Assembly: GCA_964582545.1 (NCBI GenBank)
Contig: CAZOSB010000001.1
Span: 186,001-250,000, forward strand
Direction: 5' to 3'
From: JAVVUJ01 sp964582545
GTDB lineage: Bacteria; Bacillota; Clostridia; Peptostreptococcales; Anaerovoracaceae
DNA: 64,000 nucleotides
Part shown: piece by piece, positions 1-10,150 of the stretch
Position numbering within the stretch: position 1 is the first letter of the stretch
Layout of the letters: the number at the start of each line of letters is the position of its first letter
The notes under the pieces: generated by a model
What the model was told of the DNA's origin: nothing
Database searches by the model: none
The model's input: only the letters and a program-made list of their open reading frames with translations
Made by a program: the position numbers and the translations under genes

Positions 1-1
1 A

Positions 2-1645
2 TCTATTATTGCCAGTACGTCAGGTATTATTGCAACATTTTCGCTTGTTCAAACAAACAACAAGTATTCGGATGCAATGCACTATTATGGTTTTGACCTC
101 GGCGATATTGCAGAGTTGGGTATGCAAATAAACGCGGCAAGGGCCTATATCAGAGATGTTATATTCCTTACAGATACCAATTCTGTGAATGAGGCGCTGG
201 CTAAATTACAACATACGTCGCAGATAGGCAACCAGCTGATGCCCTTAGTTGAAGCTGGGCTTCAAACTGAAAGCGGCAGGGAAAAGTGGAAAGACTATAT
301 GAATTACGTGGCTCAATACAGAGATGTTCGCGATAAGGTAATTGAATTAGCTTTAAAAACTCCCAATGAGGTGAATTCCGAAGCATATGCCCTTTGGGTA
401 AGCGACGGTGCCCCAGCAATCAATAGTGCAATTTCTATCCTCGAAGAGATGATACAGTTAAAAGTTGATGAAGGGAGTAAAGCCAGTGCTGAACTTGATA
501 AGAAAACTACAGGTACCATTATATTCTGCATGATAGTCATTGTCATTTCTTTGCTCATCGCTCTAGCCCTAGCTGTTACTACATCAAAAGACATCAGCAA
601 GCCAATCCTTGAACTTGAAGCAATGGGCAAGAAGTTATCCGAAGGGAAACTAGATGTTGAGATCACCTATCAGAGTAAAAACGAACTGGGACAGTTGTCA
701 GAATCCATGCGAACGGCTATGTCACAAATTCGTCTTTACATATCTGAGCTGACCTATGCCCTAACGGAATTTTCGAAGAATAACTTCTCTTTACGCCCTC
801 CAAAAGCACATTTTATCGGTGATTTTGCTGTGCTTGAGGGGACTACCGTGACGGTCATGAACAATATGTCTGAAACCTTATCACAAATAAAAACAGCGGC
901 AGATCAAGTATCCTCTGGTTCGGAGCAAGTTTCTTCCGGAGCTCAAGCATTGGCACAAGGTGCAACGGAGCAGGCAAGCTCTGTAGAGGAGCTCTCTGCT
1001 TCGATTTCAGAAATATCGTGGCAAATTAACCAGAATGCTGATAATTCAAAGAAAGCTGATGAAAAATCAACTGCCGCTACAAATGCCATTGCAACTAGCA
1101 ATGAGCAAATGCAAAAGCTTATGTCTGCAATGCACATCATCGATACCAAGTCCGTTGAAATCAATAAAATTATCAAAACGATTGAGGACATAGCGTTTCA
1201 AACCAACATTCTCGCGTTAAACGCTGCCGTGGAAGCGGCAAGAGCCGGTGCAGCAGGAAAGGGATTTGCAGTGGTTGCCGATGAGGTGCGAAATCTTGCA
1301 GGCAAATCAGCACAGGCTGCTAAAACCACTACTACGCTCATTGAGGATTCAGTCATTTCTGTAACTGAGGGGGTTAAACTGGCAAATGCTACTGCCGATG
1401 ATTTGCACGAAGCGGTGGTAAGTGTCCGTGAGGTAACTTCCTTGATTGCAGATATTACAAAGGCAAGCAGTGAACAGGCTTTGGCAATCTCACAGGTTTC
1501 CGTTGGTATAGACCAAATCTCCTCGGTGGTTCAGACTAATTCTGCCACAAGTGAGGAAAGTGCTGCTGCCAGTGAAGAATTGTCCAGTCAAGCAAATTTG
1601 ATGAATGAATTAGTGGGTAAATTTACGCTGAAAGAGATGGTGTAG
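2..1645 (+). CDS. Methyl-accepting chemotaxis protein, 5' end cut by the window edge
   Basis: Transmembrane chemoreceptor that signals to CheA/CheW. The reading frame is open to the first bases of the window and the upstream codons continue a helical ligand-binding region, so the ATG at 77 is internal and the first membrane helix lies outside. Counting from the ATG at 77, residues 1-140 are a helical extracytoplasmic domain of the four-helix-bundle type. Residues about 146-167 form the second membrane helix, a HAMP domain follows to about 220, and the signalling coiled coil fills the rest. The highly conserved hairpin tip is at about 371-410 (EDIAFQTNILALNAAVEAAR). There is no CheR-docking pentapeptide at the C-terminus. 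The ligand cannot be told from sequence. No chemotaxis or flagellar genes lie nearby. Confidence 0.95.
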   Translation, partial: SIIASTSGIIATFSLVQTNNKYSDAMHYYGFDLGDIAELGMQINAARAYIRDVIFLTDTNSVNEALAKLQHTSQIGNQLMPLVEAGLQTESGREKWKDYMNYVAQYRDVRDKVIELALKTPNEVNSEAYALWVSDGAPAINSAISILEEMIQLKVDEGSKASAELDKKTTGTIIFCMIVIVISLLIALALAVTTSKDISKPILELEAMGKKLSEGKLDVEITYQSKNELGQLSESMRTAMSQIRLYISELTYALTEFSKNNFSLRPPKAHFIGDFAVLEGTTVTVMNNMSETLSQIKTAADQVSSGSEQVSSGAQALAQGATEQASSVEELSASISEISWQINQNADNSKKADEKSTAATNAIATSNEQMQKLMSAMHIIDTKSVEINKIIKTIEDIAFQTNILALNAAVEAARAGAAGKGFAVVADEVRNLAGKSAQAAKTTTTLIEDSVISVTEGVKLANATADDLHEAVVSVREVTSLIADITKASSEQALAISQVSVGIDQISSVVQTNSATSEESAAASEELSSQANLMNELVGKFTLKEMV

Positions 1646-1748
1646 CTCCACGTAACTCTGTGTGGATATAAAGTATTATTGCCACTGCAATCATTGTAAG
1701 TTTAGAGTGAGTTATTAGGAAGAATGGATAAGGAGGAGGTACCCCACA

Positions 1749-4700
1749 ATGTCTATGCAACAATATATGGTAGAGGAAGCGGACTCTCTAACGGGATTAC
1801 AGCGGAGCTATGCTTTTTTGAATTTACTCTCGGAGATGGCACAGGATAAAAGGCAATGTGAGGTTATGATTTTAGGAATAGACAATTTCAAGACAATCAA
1901 CAACCTTTACACCTATTCCTTCGGTGATCAGGTTCTGCAATGTTTAGCTAAGGAGTTACAAGAAATTTTACCGCCCTCAGCAGAACTTTTTCGGCTAGAT
2001 GGAGACAGCTTTGGTATAGTGTATACGGGAGAATTACATCAGCAATGTGAAGAAATTTATAGAAAAGCATCGCAACGTTCGCGAAAAATAGATGGAATAT
2101 CCATATCATTCACCATCTCAGCGGGTATCTGTCATTGCCCTATCCATGGTGAGGGTGGAGATGTGCTCTATACCAACGTTTGTTTGGCATTGGAACAGGC
2201 AAAAACCGGGACCAAGAACTGCTGCCACTATTACACCCCTGAAATCTCCGAATGCATTAAGAAAGATATGTTCCTTCTGGAACGGTTACGTAACAGCGTT
2301 GCAAATGATTTTAATGGGTTTTATCTGCATTATCAGCCAATTATGAAAAGTGACGCAAAAACTTTATATGGTTGCGAAGCTTTATTGCGCTTTAGTGACG
2401 AAGCCTTTCCGGACGGGGTTTCTCCATTTCACTTTATACCACTTTTAGAACGCAGTGGACTGATTTTGGATGTAGGTCAATGGGTTATGCACACTGCCAT
2501 TGCTCAATGTGCAAAGTGGCAAAAAGTGGCTCCGGATTTTTGTATGAATATCAATATATCAGCTCGCCAATTGGATGACAATAAATTCGCTGATTTTATC
2601 TTTCAAACAATTTCTGAATACGGCATATCGCCACGCTCCATCATACTGGAGCTTACGGAAAGTGAGCAAACAGCCTTTGATAAAATTCGTACATTTTTTG
2701 ATTATATGCGTAAGCACGGATTCCAAACAGCTCTGGACGATTTTGGGACAGGTTATGCCTCCCTAGATATTTTCCGTCAAGTAAGTGCCGATGAACTAAA
2801 AATTGACCGTTCCTTTCTTGAACGCATTACCGATAGCGTGACAGATCAGATACTTCTTGAGAGCATACTTGATATGTGCCGCAAGATGAATATTATGGTC
2901 TGCGTAGAGGGTATAGAGAATGGGGATATAGAGCACATTGTATCTCAGATGAACCCGCATCTACTTCAAGGTTATAAATATAGTCGTCCAATCTCTCCGG
3001 AGGAACTCGAAAATCGATATCTACAAAGCTATGTGTCCCAGCAGAACAATCAGGAGGTAAATGCTTCTCCATTTGTCTATACGCAACATCGACCAGCCAA
3101 GCCTATGACGTTTACCGAAATTGTCAACAACGCTCACTCCGGAATTTTTCAAGTAGGGATGGATAAGGAGTTTTCTTTCCTCACCTGTAATGAAGGTTAT
3201 CGTAGGATGTTAGGTTACACCTCTCGAGAAATGGAGGAAAAATTTGGAAATAAAGCGTTGGGATTTGTCCATCCGGATGATACGGAGTGGGTTAATGAGG
3301 AAATCCTCAACCAGCTGTCACAAGGAGATACAGTGACCATAGAGTTTCGAGTTGTGCGCTCTGACGGTCGACCCATTTGGATTTTGGGAACTGGAAACGT
3401 AGTACGAACAAGTGACGGCAATCCGAGTTTAATTGTAAACATCATTGAAAATGACAAGATAAAACGTAAGAATTTATCTAATGAAGCAAAACTTTCACAA
3501 TATGAAAGAATATTAGCCTTATTGCCAACTGGGATTAAATACATTCGTTATGATCTCGACTTCACCATCGAATATATATCTCCCGGTTTTCTATCCATTT
3601 TGGGATATACAGAGCAGGATATATTTAAACTTTTCGATGGTAAATATATTAATTTAATCTACGAAGAAGACCGTCAGAAGGTCTTTAATGATGCACTCGA
3701 CCAAGTTCAAAAAAGTGATGTGGTACACTTGCATTATCGTTCGGTCTGTAAGGATGGACGCCTTGTATGGATGGAAACTATTTCACGCTTGTGTCCTGCT
3801 GATCCGGACGGTATTCAACGTTGTTGCTCCAGCGTTGTGAATGTCACTGAAACCATTACCGAGGAAGAAAAAAAACGTTCATTAAACATTTCTAACCGTC
3901 TGCAAAAAGCAGCCCAGATTTGGGGAGAGATATTGTTTGAATATAGTTTTATCTCGGGACAGTTGGTGGTGTCAGAGAGTTTTTCTTCTATGTTCGGATA
4001 TGAGTTGCCGGAGACCGGTATTATCGAGCCGGAGCTGATTTTTAACGAAGGCAAAACTACGCTGCTTGGTTTATTGGAACAAGCGCATGATGGAAAACAT
4101 CCCTCCCCCATTGAGCTTCCGGCAGTGCGGGCTGACGGTCAGACTATTTGGTGCAGGATTTTAGCACATCCACCAGAGCAGATTGGTGGCGAAAATGTAT
4201 CTGTCATTGGAAAGTTTATAAATATTGACACGGAATATAAAGAACGAGAAAATCTGCGTATGGCTTCTCAAACGGATTCTTTGACTGGGCTTTACAATAA
4301 AGGTTCCGTTGAGATACGCATCTCATCACAACTAACTGAAGCGCCGGACACAACGTATACCTGCTGGGTTTTAGATGTAGATGACTTTAAATCTGTCAAT
4401 GATACTCTGGGGCACTTTGCAGGGGACAAGCTGTTACAATCAATTGCAGAGCGATTAAGGAAATGTTTCAGAGAGTCAGATATTGTAGGTCGTATCGGCG
4501 GAGATGAATTCTTGATTTTTGCCACAGGTAACAAGGACGTTAACTGGCAGGCTCAAAAAGGAAATCAACTTTTAAAGTTGCTTCAAGAACCGTTAATTTT
4601 GAATGAGCAGGAAATAATTCCTGCGGTTAGTATCGGGATTTCTTGCTATCCAAAAGATGGAAGTAGCTTTAGTGAATTGTATCAAAATGCAGACAAGGCT

Positions 4701-4751
4701 CTATATCGTGCCAAGGCAGCAGGTAAAAATAAATATTGTTTTTTTAACTAA
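1749..4751 (+). CDS. Cyclic-di-GMP protein: GGDEF-EAL-PAS-PAS-PAS-GGDEF
   Basis: 1000 aa, no membrane segment seen, probably cytosolic; makes and/or degrades cyclic-di-GMP. The N-terminal GGDEF-like domain (about 1-175) has LDGDSF at residues 83-88 in place of GGDEF, so it is probably inactive. The EAL domain (about 180-430) keeps EALLR (E210), NISARQL, ELTES, DDFGTG (D330-D331), the Lys in ELKIDRSF, and CVEGIE, so a working phosphodiesterase is expected. Three PAS-like domains follow (about 450-570, 590-715, 720-840). A C-terminal GGDEF domain with an intact motif at 917-921 suggests cyclase activity. Two diguanylate-cyclase-like domains flank the EAL and PAS blocks, an unusual order. Start supported by AGGAGGAGGT at 1730-1740. 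A PilZ receptor gene lies at 41.7 kb in the same window. Confidence 0.93.
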   Translation: MSMQQYMVEEADSLTGLQRSYAFLNLLSEMAQDKRQCEVMILGIDNFKTINNLYTYSFGDQVLQCLAKELQEILPPSAELFRLDGDSFGIVYTGELHQQCEEIYRKASQRSRKIDGISISFTISAGICHCPIHGEGGDVLYTNVCLALEQAKTGTKNCCHYYTPEISECIKKDMFLLERLRNSVANDFNGFYLHYQPIMKSDAKTLYGCEALLRFSDEAFPDGVSPFHFIPLLERSGLILDVGQWVMHTAIAQCAKWQKVAPDFCMNINISARQLDDNKFADFIFQTISEYGISPRSIILELTESEQTAFDKIRTFFDYMRKHGFQTALDDFGTGYASLDIFRQVSADELKIDRSFLERITDSVTDQILLESILDMCRKMNIMVCVEGIENGDIEHIVSQMNPHLLQGYKYSRPISPEELENRYLQSYVSQQNNQEVNASPFVYTQHRPAKPMTFTEIVNNAHSGIFQVGMDKEFSFLTCNEGYRRMLGYTSREMEEKFGNKALGFVHPDDTEWVNEEILNQLSQGDTVTIEFRVVRSDGRPIWILGTGNVVRTSDGNPSLIVNIIENDKIKRKNLSNEAKLSQYERILALLPTGIKYIRYDLDFTIEYISPGFLSILGYTEQDIFKLFDGKYINLIYEEDRQKVFNDALDQVQKSDVVHLHYRSVCKDGRLVWMETISRLCPADPDGIQRCCSSVVNVTETITEEEKKRSLNISNRLQKAAQIWGEILFEYSFISGQLVVSESFSSMFGYELPETGIIEPELIFNEGKTTLLGLLEQAHDGKHPSPIELPAVRADGQTIWCRILAHPPEQIGGENVSVIGKFINIDTEYKERENLRMASQTDSLTGLYNKGSVEIRISSQLTEAPDTTYTCWVLDVDDFKSVNDTLGHFAGDKLLQSIAERLRKCFRESDIVGRIGGDEFLIFATGNKDVNWQAQKGNQLLKLLQEPLILNEQEIIPAVSIGISCYPKDGSSFSELYQNADKALYRAKAAGKNKYCFFN

Positions 4752-4789
4752 AATGGAACATATAGAGGATAAACCTTTATTATGGAGAT

Positions 4790-4821
4790 AGCCTGCCAGT
4801 TCCGGTAGGCTTATTTTTTTT
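4790..4821 (+). terminator. Rho-independent terminator of the GGDEF/EAL gene
   Basis: Stem AGCCTGCC / GGTAGGCT (one G-T pair) with a 6-nt loop, followed by a T-rich run. It lies about 40 bp after the stop codon. Confidence 0.85.
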
Positions 4822-4879
4822 GAAGATTAAACTAAGATTTTACCAAGTTTTACCCCTTACTTGAAGTTTGTCAAATAGA

Positions 4880-4908
4880 TTGATTTATTTATTTCACTGT
4901 GGTATTAT
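4880..4908 (+). promoter_or_regulatory. Probable sigma-A promoter of typA
   Basis: TTGATT (4880-4885), 17-bp spacer, TATTAT (4903-4908), about 30 bp before the typA start codon and after the upstream terminator. Confidence 0.6.
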
Positions 4909-4938
4909 AACAAGGTTAAAGAAGGAGAGAATAATCAT

Positions 4939-6744
4939 ATGAAACAAAAGATCATTAACTTAGCGGTAATTGCTCACGTGGATGCCGGAAAATCCACCCT
5001 CGTAGACGCTTTTCTATCTCAGAGTGGCGTGTTTCGGGAAAATGAAGAGGTGGCAACCTGCATCATGGATAGCAATGATATAGAGAGGGAGCGTGGAATC
5101 ACCATTTACTCCAAAAACTGCTCCGTTATGCATAAAGGGATTAAAATCAACATTGTGGATACCCCCGGACATGCGGATTTTTCTTCGGAAGTAGAACGAA
5201 TCATTCGAACGGTAGACACCGTTATCCTTCTGGTAGATTCCAGTGAAGGACCTATGCCTCAAACCAGATTTGTGCTTCAAAAGTCGTTAGAAATCGGTTT
5301 AAACCCCATCTTGCTTATCAATAAGGTGGACAAGAAGGATCAGCGAGCCAAAGAGGTGGTGGACATGGTCTACGAGCTTTTTATGGAGTTGGATGCTTCC
5401 GACAAGCAGCTGGATTTCCCCATACTCTACGGTATTGCAAAGCACGGAATCGCCAGAACAGAGTTAGAGGATGACAATGATGATATAACTCCACTGTTTG
5501 ATACCATCATCGAGCACGTAGAACCTTACCCTGACTACAATGAAGAACCCTTACAACTGCAGATTTCCACCTTGGCATACGACGACTATATCGGAAGGTT
5601 GGGCATCGGAAGAGTCTATAAAGGAACCCTCAAAGCAGGTCAGCCAGTTACCCTTTGCAGGACGGATGGCACTACTGCACAACGAAAGGTCAATCAGCTT
5701 TTTGTGTACAGAGGGTTGAAGCGAGCAAGTACGGAGTTGGCGGAAAGCGGCGATATCGTAGTGGTGGCAGGGATCTCGGATATTTCCATAGGGGACACCA
5801 TTTGCAATGACAAGTTGCCTTTGCCTATGGAGAGCATTCACATTGAAGAACCCACCCTTTCCATGAACTTTATGGTCAATAAGTCCCCTTTTGCAGGGAA
5901 GGTTGGAAAATTTGTAACATCCAGACATATTAAGGAAAGGCTGGAAAAGGAATTGGAAGTCAACGTTGGATTGCTGGTGGAACCTTTGGAGACTACCGAT
6001 GGGTTTAAGGTATCCGGCAGAGGGGAGCTTCACCTTTCCATTCTGATAGAAAATATGCGTAGGGAGAGTTATGAGTTAGCTGTTTCTAAACCGGAAGTAA
6101 TCATGCATAGGGACTCCCACAACAAGCTTTTGGAGCCTGTGGAAGAAGTGGTAATAACAGCGCCTGAGGAATATTCTGGGGCGGTCATCTCCAAGTTAAA
6201 CCTGAGAAAAGGTACCATGACGGGAATGACCAACAAGGAAGGTTATGTGCGTTTGGAATATAAAGTACCTACCAGAGGGCTTTTGGGCTTTCGTACGGAA
6301 TTTATCAACGATACCCGAGGAGAGGGTACCTTGGTGAGACGGTTTGACTCCTTCGAACCTCATAAAGGAGATATCCCGCAGAGAACCAATGGGGCGGTCA
6401 TTGCCCAGGAAGAGGGTGTGGCAACACCTTACGCCTTAAATAACATCGGGGAGAGAGCGACTCTATTTATTCCATCTGGTACGAAGGTCTATGAGGGTAT
6501 GATCGTTGGTATGAACAGCAGGAATGAAGATATGGTGGTCAATGCGTGCAAAGCAAAGAAAAGCACCAACATGCGTTCTTCCGGCAACGACGATGCCATT
6601 AAACTGACACCGCCTAGGGTATTTTCCTTAGAGGAAGCATTGGAATTCATAAACGATGACGAGTTGGTTGAAGTGGTTCCTGACGATATTAGATTGAGGA
6701 AAAAACATTTAAAGGAATTGGATAGAAGAAGATTCGGAAGATAA
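4939..6744 (+). CDS. typA: Ribosome-associated GTPase TypA/BipA
   Basis: Translational GTPase of the EF-G-like superfamily that binds the 70S ribosome and helps 50S assembly and stress or cold growth in other bacteria. At 601 aa it has the usual length. G motifs are clear: AHVDAGKST (12-20), ERGITI (51-56), DTPGH (74-78) and NKVD (128-131). Elongation-factor-like beta-barrel and domain III/V regions follow, then the family-specific C-terminal domain with the basic tail (RKKHLKELDRRRFGR). Good ribosome site GAAGGAGAG. It has its own promoter and stands 43 bp ahead of the MscS-type channel gene, with which it may be co-transcribed. Confidence 0.97.
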   Translation: MKQKIINLAVIAHVDAGKSTLVDAFLSQSGVFRENEEVATCIMDSNDIERERGITIYSKNCSVMHKGIKINIVDTPGHADFSSEVERIIRTVDTVILLVDSSEGPMPQTRFVLQKSLEIGLNPILLINKVDKKDQRAKEVVDMVYELFMELDASDKQLDFPILYGIAKHGIARTELEDDNDDITPLFDTIIEHVEPYPDYNEEPLQLQISTLAYDDYIGRLGIGRVYKGTLKAGQPVTLCRTDGTTAQRKVNQLFVYRGLKRASTELAESGDIVVVAGISDISIGDTICNDKLPLPMESIHIEEPTLSMNFMVNKSPFAGKVGKFVTSRHIKERLEKELEVNVGLLVEPLETTDGFKVSGRGELHLSILIENMRRESYELAVSKPEVIMHRDSHNKLLEPVEEVVITAPEEYSGAVISKLNLRKGTMTGMTNKEGYVRLEYKVPTRGLLGFRTEFINDTRGEGTLVRRFDSFEPHKGDIPQRTNGAVIAQEEGVATPYALNNIGERATLFIPSGTKVYEGMIVGMNSRNEDMVVNACKAKKSTNMRSSGNDDAIKLTPPRVFSLEEALEFINDDELVEVVPDDIRLRKKHLKELDRRRFGR

Positions 6745-6787
6745 GAGATGTCTTCTAGAATGATTAAGTAGGTAGGGGGAATATCAT

Positions 6788-7570
6788 ATGTCTGATAGAA
6801 CCATAGAAATACTGATCAAATTAGGCATTGCAGCCGCCATTGTTGTGATAGGTTACATTATCATTAATGTGTTATCCAGAATTTTGCGCAAGGCATTGAG
6901 CAAAAGCAGGGTGGATGATGCATTGATTCCATTTGGGGTCAACTGCATGCGAATCTTTCTTTGGATTTTGATATTTGTTACGGCATTGAGTACCATGGGG
7001 ATTCCGCCTACGGCATTCTTGACGGCCATCGGTGCTGCCGGAGTAGCTATCGCATTGGCCTTAAAGGATAGCCTTGGGAATTTTGCGGGAGGAATCTTGA
7101 TCATTTTGACTAAGCCCTTCAGCAAGGGAGACTATATTGAGGATTATCAGACCTCTGGGAAAGTGGACAAAATTGACCTTCTCTATACGACCCTTACCAC
7201 CTTTGACAATAAGACTATAACCATTCCCAACGGAAAGCTTGCAAACTCTACGGTGGTCAACTTTACCCGAGCTGAAAACCGTCGGGTGGATTGTACCTTT
7301 GGCATTGGTTATGTGGATGATATTTCTTTAGCTAAGTCGGTTTTGTTGCAGGTGGCAAAGTCTAATGAGAAAATCTTTTCTGACCCACCACCCATAATCG
7401 GAGTAGCCAATCACGATGAAAGCAGAATAGCAATGGATCTGAAAGTTTGGTGTGCCACGGACGACTATTGGGATGTGAAGTATTACTTAGAGGAGCACGT
7501 GAAGCTGGCCTTTGATGATGAAGGTATCACCATTCCTTATCGGCAGATAGACCTTCACATGAAGTCTTAA
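6788..7570 (+). CDS. mscS: Small-conductance mechanosensitive channel, MscS family
   Basis: Inner-membrane channel that releases solutes on hypo-osmotic shock. At 260 aa it is close to the minimal MscS architecture. Three N-terminal membrane helices (about 8-30, 50-70, 75-108) end in the pore-lining TM3 rich in Ala/Gly (AIGAAGVAIALALKDSLGNF, about 80-99). The cytoplasmic beta domain (KPFSKGDYIE, then a TIPNGKLANS loop) and C-terminal alpha/beta domain follow. Start backed by AGGGGG. No terminator is evident between it and the cysteine desulfurase downstream, so a loose transcription unit is possible. Confidence 0.93.
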   Translation: MSDRTIEILIKLGIAAAIVVIGYIIINVLSRILRKALSKSRVDDALIPFGVNCMRIFLWILIFVTALSTMGIPPTAFLTAIGAAGVAIALALKDSLGNFAGGILIILTKPFSKGDYIEDYQTSGKVDKIDLLYTTLTTFDNKTITIPNGKLANSTVVNFTRAENRRVDCTFGIGYVDDISLAKSVLLQVAKSNEKIFSDPPPIIGVANHDESRIAMDLKVWCATDDYWDVKYYLEEHVKLAFDDEGITIPYRQIDLHMKS

Positions 7571-7658
7571 TCAAATGGAAACTTATTGAGCGTTTTAAGG
7601 TATATGAAATTCTATTTTATGTTGTTATGTTTTGAGCAAGTACACTGAAAGGGTAAAG

Positions 7659-8834
7659 ATGAAGGTATATTTAGACAATAGTGCCACAACCAGACAGTCT
7701 GATCAGGTAACGGAGCTGATGATTCAACATATGAAGGAGGATTTTGGAAATGCCTCTTCCCTCCATAAGTTGGGGTTTACAGCAGAAAAGTCCATAAAGC
7801 TGGCTCGAGGGCAGGTGAACAAGTTATTGGATGAGCAATTTGGTGAGATTGTCTTTACTTCCGGTGGTACAGAGGCGGATAACCAAGCTTTGTTAGGCAT
7901 AGCTCAGGTTCGAAAAAAATTAGGCAATAAAATCATCGTTTCTCAAATAGAGCATCCCGCAGTGCTAGAAACTTGTAAAAGGCTGGAGACTATAGGATTT
8001 AAAATAGAATATTTGCCCGTGTCAAAGGAGGGTTTTCTAAATTTGAAAGCACTGGAATCCTCCTTAGATGAAGATACCATCTTGGTATCCATCATGACGG
8101 TGAATAACGAAGTTGGTACGGTGCAGCCCATAAATGAAATCTGTCAAATGGTCAGGACCATTAAAAAAGCTTCGGGCAAAGGGGTTTTGGTTCACACAGA
8201 TGGGGTGCAGGCGAAGACAACTCAGGACTTTCAAGCTTTAGGACATGCGGATTTGGTCACTATAAGTGGTCATAAAATTTATGGACCAAAGGGGATCGGT
8301 GCACTTTGTTTCAAAAAAGGGATATCCGTGCCCGCCATCCTTTATGGAGGCGGTCAGGAGAACAATCTGCGATCCGGCACGGAAAACGTGCCTGCAATTG
8401 CTGGTTTTGGGTTGGCGGCAGAACATTTAAAAAAAGATATAAGAAAATCAAATCAAAATTATTTAAAATCATACTTATGGCAAGGTATTTCCACGGAGCT
8501 ACAGGATGTTAACCTCAATGGTGTGGAAGAGTATCAGAACCCTGTCCTAAGCAGCCCCTATATATTAAATATAAGTTTTCTGGGTACCAGAGGCGAAGTG
8601 CTTCTGCATACCCTGGAACAGGATGAAATTTACGTTTCCACAGGTTCCGCATGCTCTTCTCATAAAAAGAGTCGTAGCCACGTGCTAAAGGCCATGGGAA
8701 AATCAGATGGGGAGATAGAAGGAGCCATACGGTTTAGTTTCGGTCATGAAAATACAGTACAAGAGATGGATTTTGTCATTGAAAAGGTGAAGAACGCAGT
8801 AAAACGATTCAGAAAATTAGGGAGTTTCAGATGA
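7659..8834 (+). CDS. Cysteine desulfurase, NifS/IscS family (sulfur donor for ThiI)
   Basis: PLP enzyme that takes sulfur from L-cysteine as an enzyme persulfide and releases alanine. From the ATG at 7659 it has 391 aa and the family N-terminus MKVYLDNSATT. The PLP lysine is in SGHKIYG (K206) and the persulfide cysteine in STGSACSSH (C332). The frame is open further up to a TTG at 7632, but GAAAGGG sits just before 7659 and the family alignment favours the ATG. The stop overlaps the thiI start (ATGA), so the two are translationally coupled. This pairing suggests a dedicated sulfur donor for tRNA 4-thiouridine, as with NifZ-ThiI in Bacillus. Fe-S assembly duty is not excluded. Confidence 0.93.
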   Translation: MKVYLDNSATTRQSDQVTELMIQHMKEDFGNASSLHKLGFTAEKSIKLARGQVNKLLDEQFGEIVFTSGGTEADNQALLGIAQVRKKLGNKIIVSQIEHPAVLETCKRLETIGFKIEYLPVSKEGFLNLKALESSLDEDTILVSIMTVNNEVGTVQPINEICQMVRTIKKASGKGVLVHTDGVQAKTTQDFQALGHADLVTISGHKIYGPKGIGALCFKKGISVPAILYGGGQENNLRSGTENVPAIAGFGLAAEHLKKDIRKSNQNYLKSYLWQGISTELQDVNLNGVEEYQNPVLSSPYILNISFLGTRGEVLLHTLEQDEIYVSTGSACSSHKKSRSHVLKAMGKSDGEIEGAIRFSFGHENTVQEMDFVIEKVKNAVKRFRKLGSFR

Positions 8835-10024
8835 TGGAAAATACGAATGGTAAGGAGTTATTGATCGTGAGATACGGTGAAGTGGCCCTCAAGGGTCTGA
8901 ATAAACCGTATTTTGAGAGGATGCTCATAGAGAGAATCAAACGAAATTTAAAGGAGTTTGATGGAATCAGCGTGAAGCGTCACGAAGGGTTAATTTTCAT
9001 AAGAGGGGAAGGTGTCTTAGATGAGGAAACCCTCATAAGAAAGATTTCCAAAGTCTTTGGAGTGGCTTCCATCAGCCCTGCAGTGGAGGTGGATTCCGAC
9101 ATGGAAACCATCGGCGCGGAAGCGGTGAGCTATATGCAAAGGCTTTTAGAAAAAAGAACTATTTCCACTTTTAAGGTGGAAGCTCGGAGAGCGGATAAGA
9201 CCTTTCCATTTCAGTCTCCTGAAATTGGCAGAAGCATTGGGGCTAAGATCCTGATTGGCTGTAAGGTGTTGAAGGTAGATGTGCATAAGCCTGATTGTCA
9301 CCTGTTTATCAATGTGAGACGGGATAAAACATATATCTACGAAGAAAAAATCTCTGCTTTTGGTGGATTACCTTTGGGAACCAACGGAAAAGGCCTGTTG
9401 CTTCTTTCCGGTGGCATCGATAGTCCTGTGGCCGGTTGGATGATGGGCAAGCGAGGAATGTTGTTAGAAGCTATGCATTTCCATTCATACCCTTATACCA
9501 GCGAAAGAGCTTTGGAAAAGGTCAAGGAACTGGGCAAGCTTTTATGTTCGTATTGCGGAAGGATCCACATGCATTCTGTTAACCTTTTGCCCATTCAGGA
9601 GCAGATTGTAGAAAACTGTCCGGAGGAGGAAACCACCTTGTTGGTGAGGCGCTTTATGATGCGTATTGCGCAGGAAATCGCCCTTAAGACAGAATGTATG
9701 ATGTTGATTACGGGAGAAAATTTAGGTCAGGTAGCCAGTCAGACTGCAGAGGCACTGGTGGTGACGGACCATTCTGTTCATCTTCCGGTCATGCGGCCAC
9801 TTATCGCAATGGATAAAATAGAAATCATGGATATAGCCCGCAATATCGGCACCTATGAGACTTCCATCTTACCATATGAGGATTGTTGCACCGTATTTTT
9901 GCCCAAACACCCGGTGACAAAACCGAAACTTCACAAGATATTGGAGTCAGAAAGCAAACTTGATGTAGATAAATTGGTAAAAGAGGCGGTGGAATCAGCA
10001 GAGCTTATTACACTGTATCCATAA
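8831..10024 (+). CDS. thiI: tRNA 4-thiouridine synthase ThiI
   Basis: ATP-dependent sulfurtransferase that makes 4-thiouridine at tRNA position 8; in some bacteria it also serves thiamine thiazole synthesis. 397 aa: N-terminal ferredoxin-like and THUMP region (about 60-165) for tRNA binding, then the PP-loop domain with LLLLSGGIDSPVAGW (SGGIDSP at 193-199). The C-terminal rhodanese domain of the E. coli protein is absent, as in Bacillus ThiI, so persulfide transfer must use another cysteine or come directly from the desulfurase encoded just upstream. It overlaps that gene by 4 bp. Confidence 0.96.
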   Translation: MMENTNGKELLIVRYGEVALKGLNKPYFERMLIERIKRNLKEFDGISVKRHEGLIFIRGEGVLDEETLIRKISKVFGVASISPAVEVDSDMETIGAEAVSYMQRLLEKRTISTFKVEARRADKTFPFQSPEIGRSIGAKILIGCKVLKVDVHKPDCHLFINVRRDKTYIYEEKISAFGGLPLGTNGKGLLLLSGGIDSPVAGWMMGKRGMLLEAMHFHSYPYTSERALEKVKELGKLLCSYCGRIHMHSVNLLPIQEQIVENCPEEETTLLVRRFMMRIAQEIALKTECMMLITGENLGQVASQTAEALVVTDHSVHLPVMRPLIAMDKIEIMDIARNIGTYETSILPYEDCCTVFLPKHPVTKPKLHKILESESKLDVDKLVKEAVESAELITLYP

Positions 10025-10150
10025 ACGTATTGCCTACCTTTACCGTACAGCAAACCTCCAGAAGTTTCATAAGCTTGATAAGTTAGATAATCTTTAAACA
10101 ATCAAATGAGTTTTTCGTCATAATTAGTAATAATTCCCCTTTTTCTCTTA

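Noticed and set aside
1650..1668. Small hairpin (TCCAC/GTGGA) after the chemoreceptor gene as a terminator
   Set aside because: Weak stem with a mismatch and no T-run.
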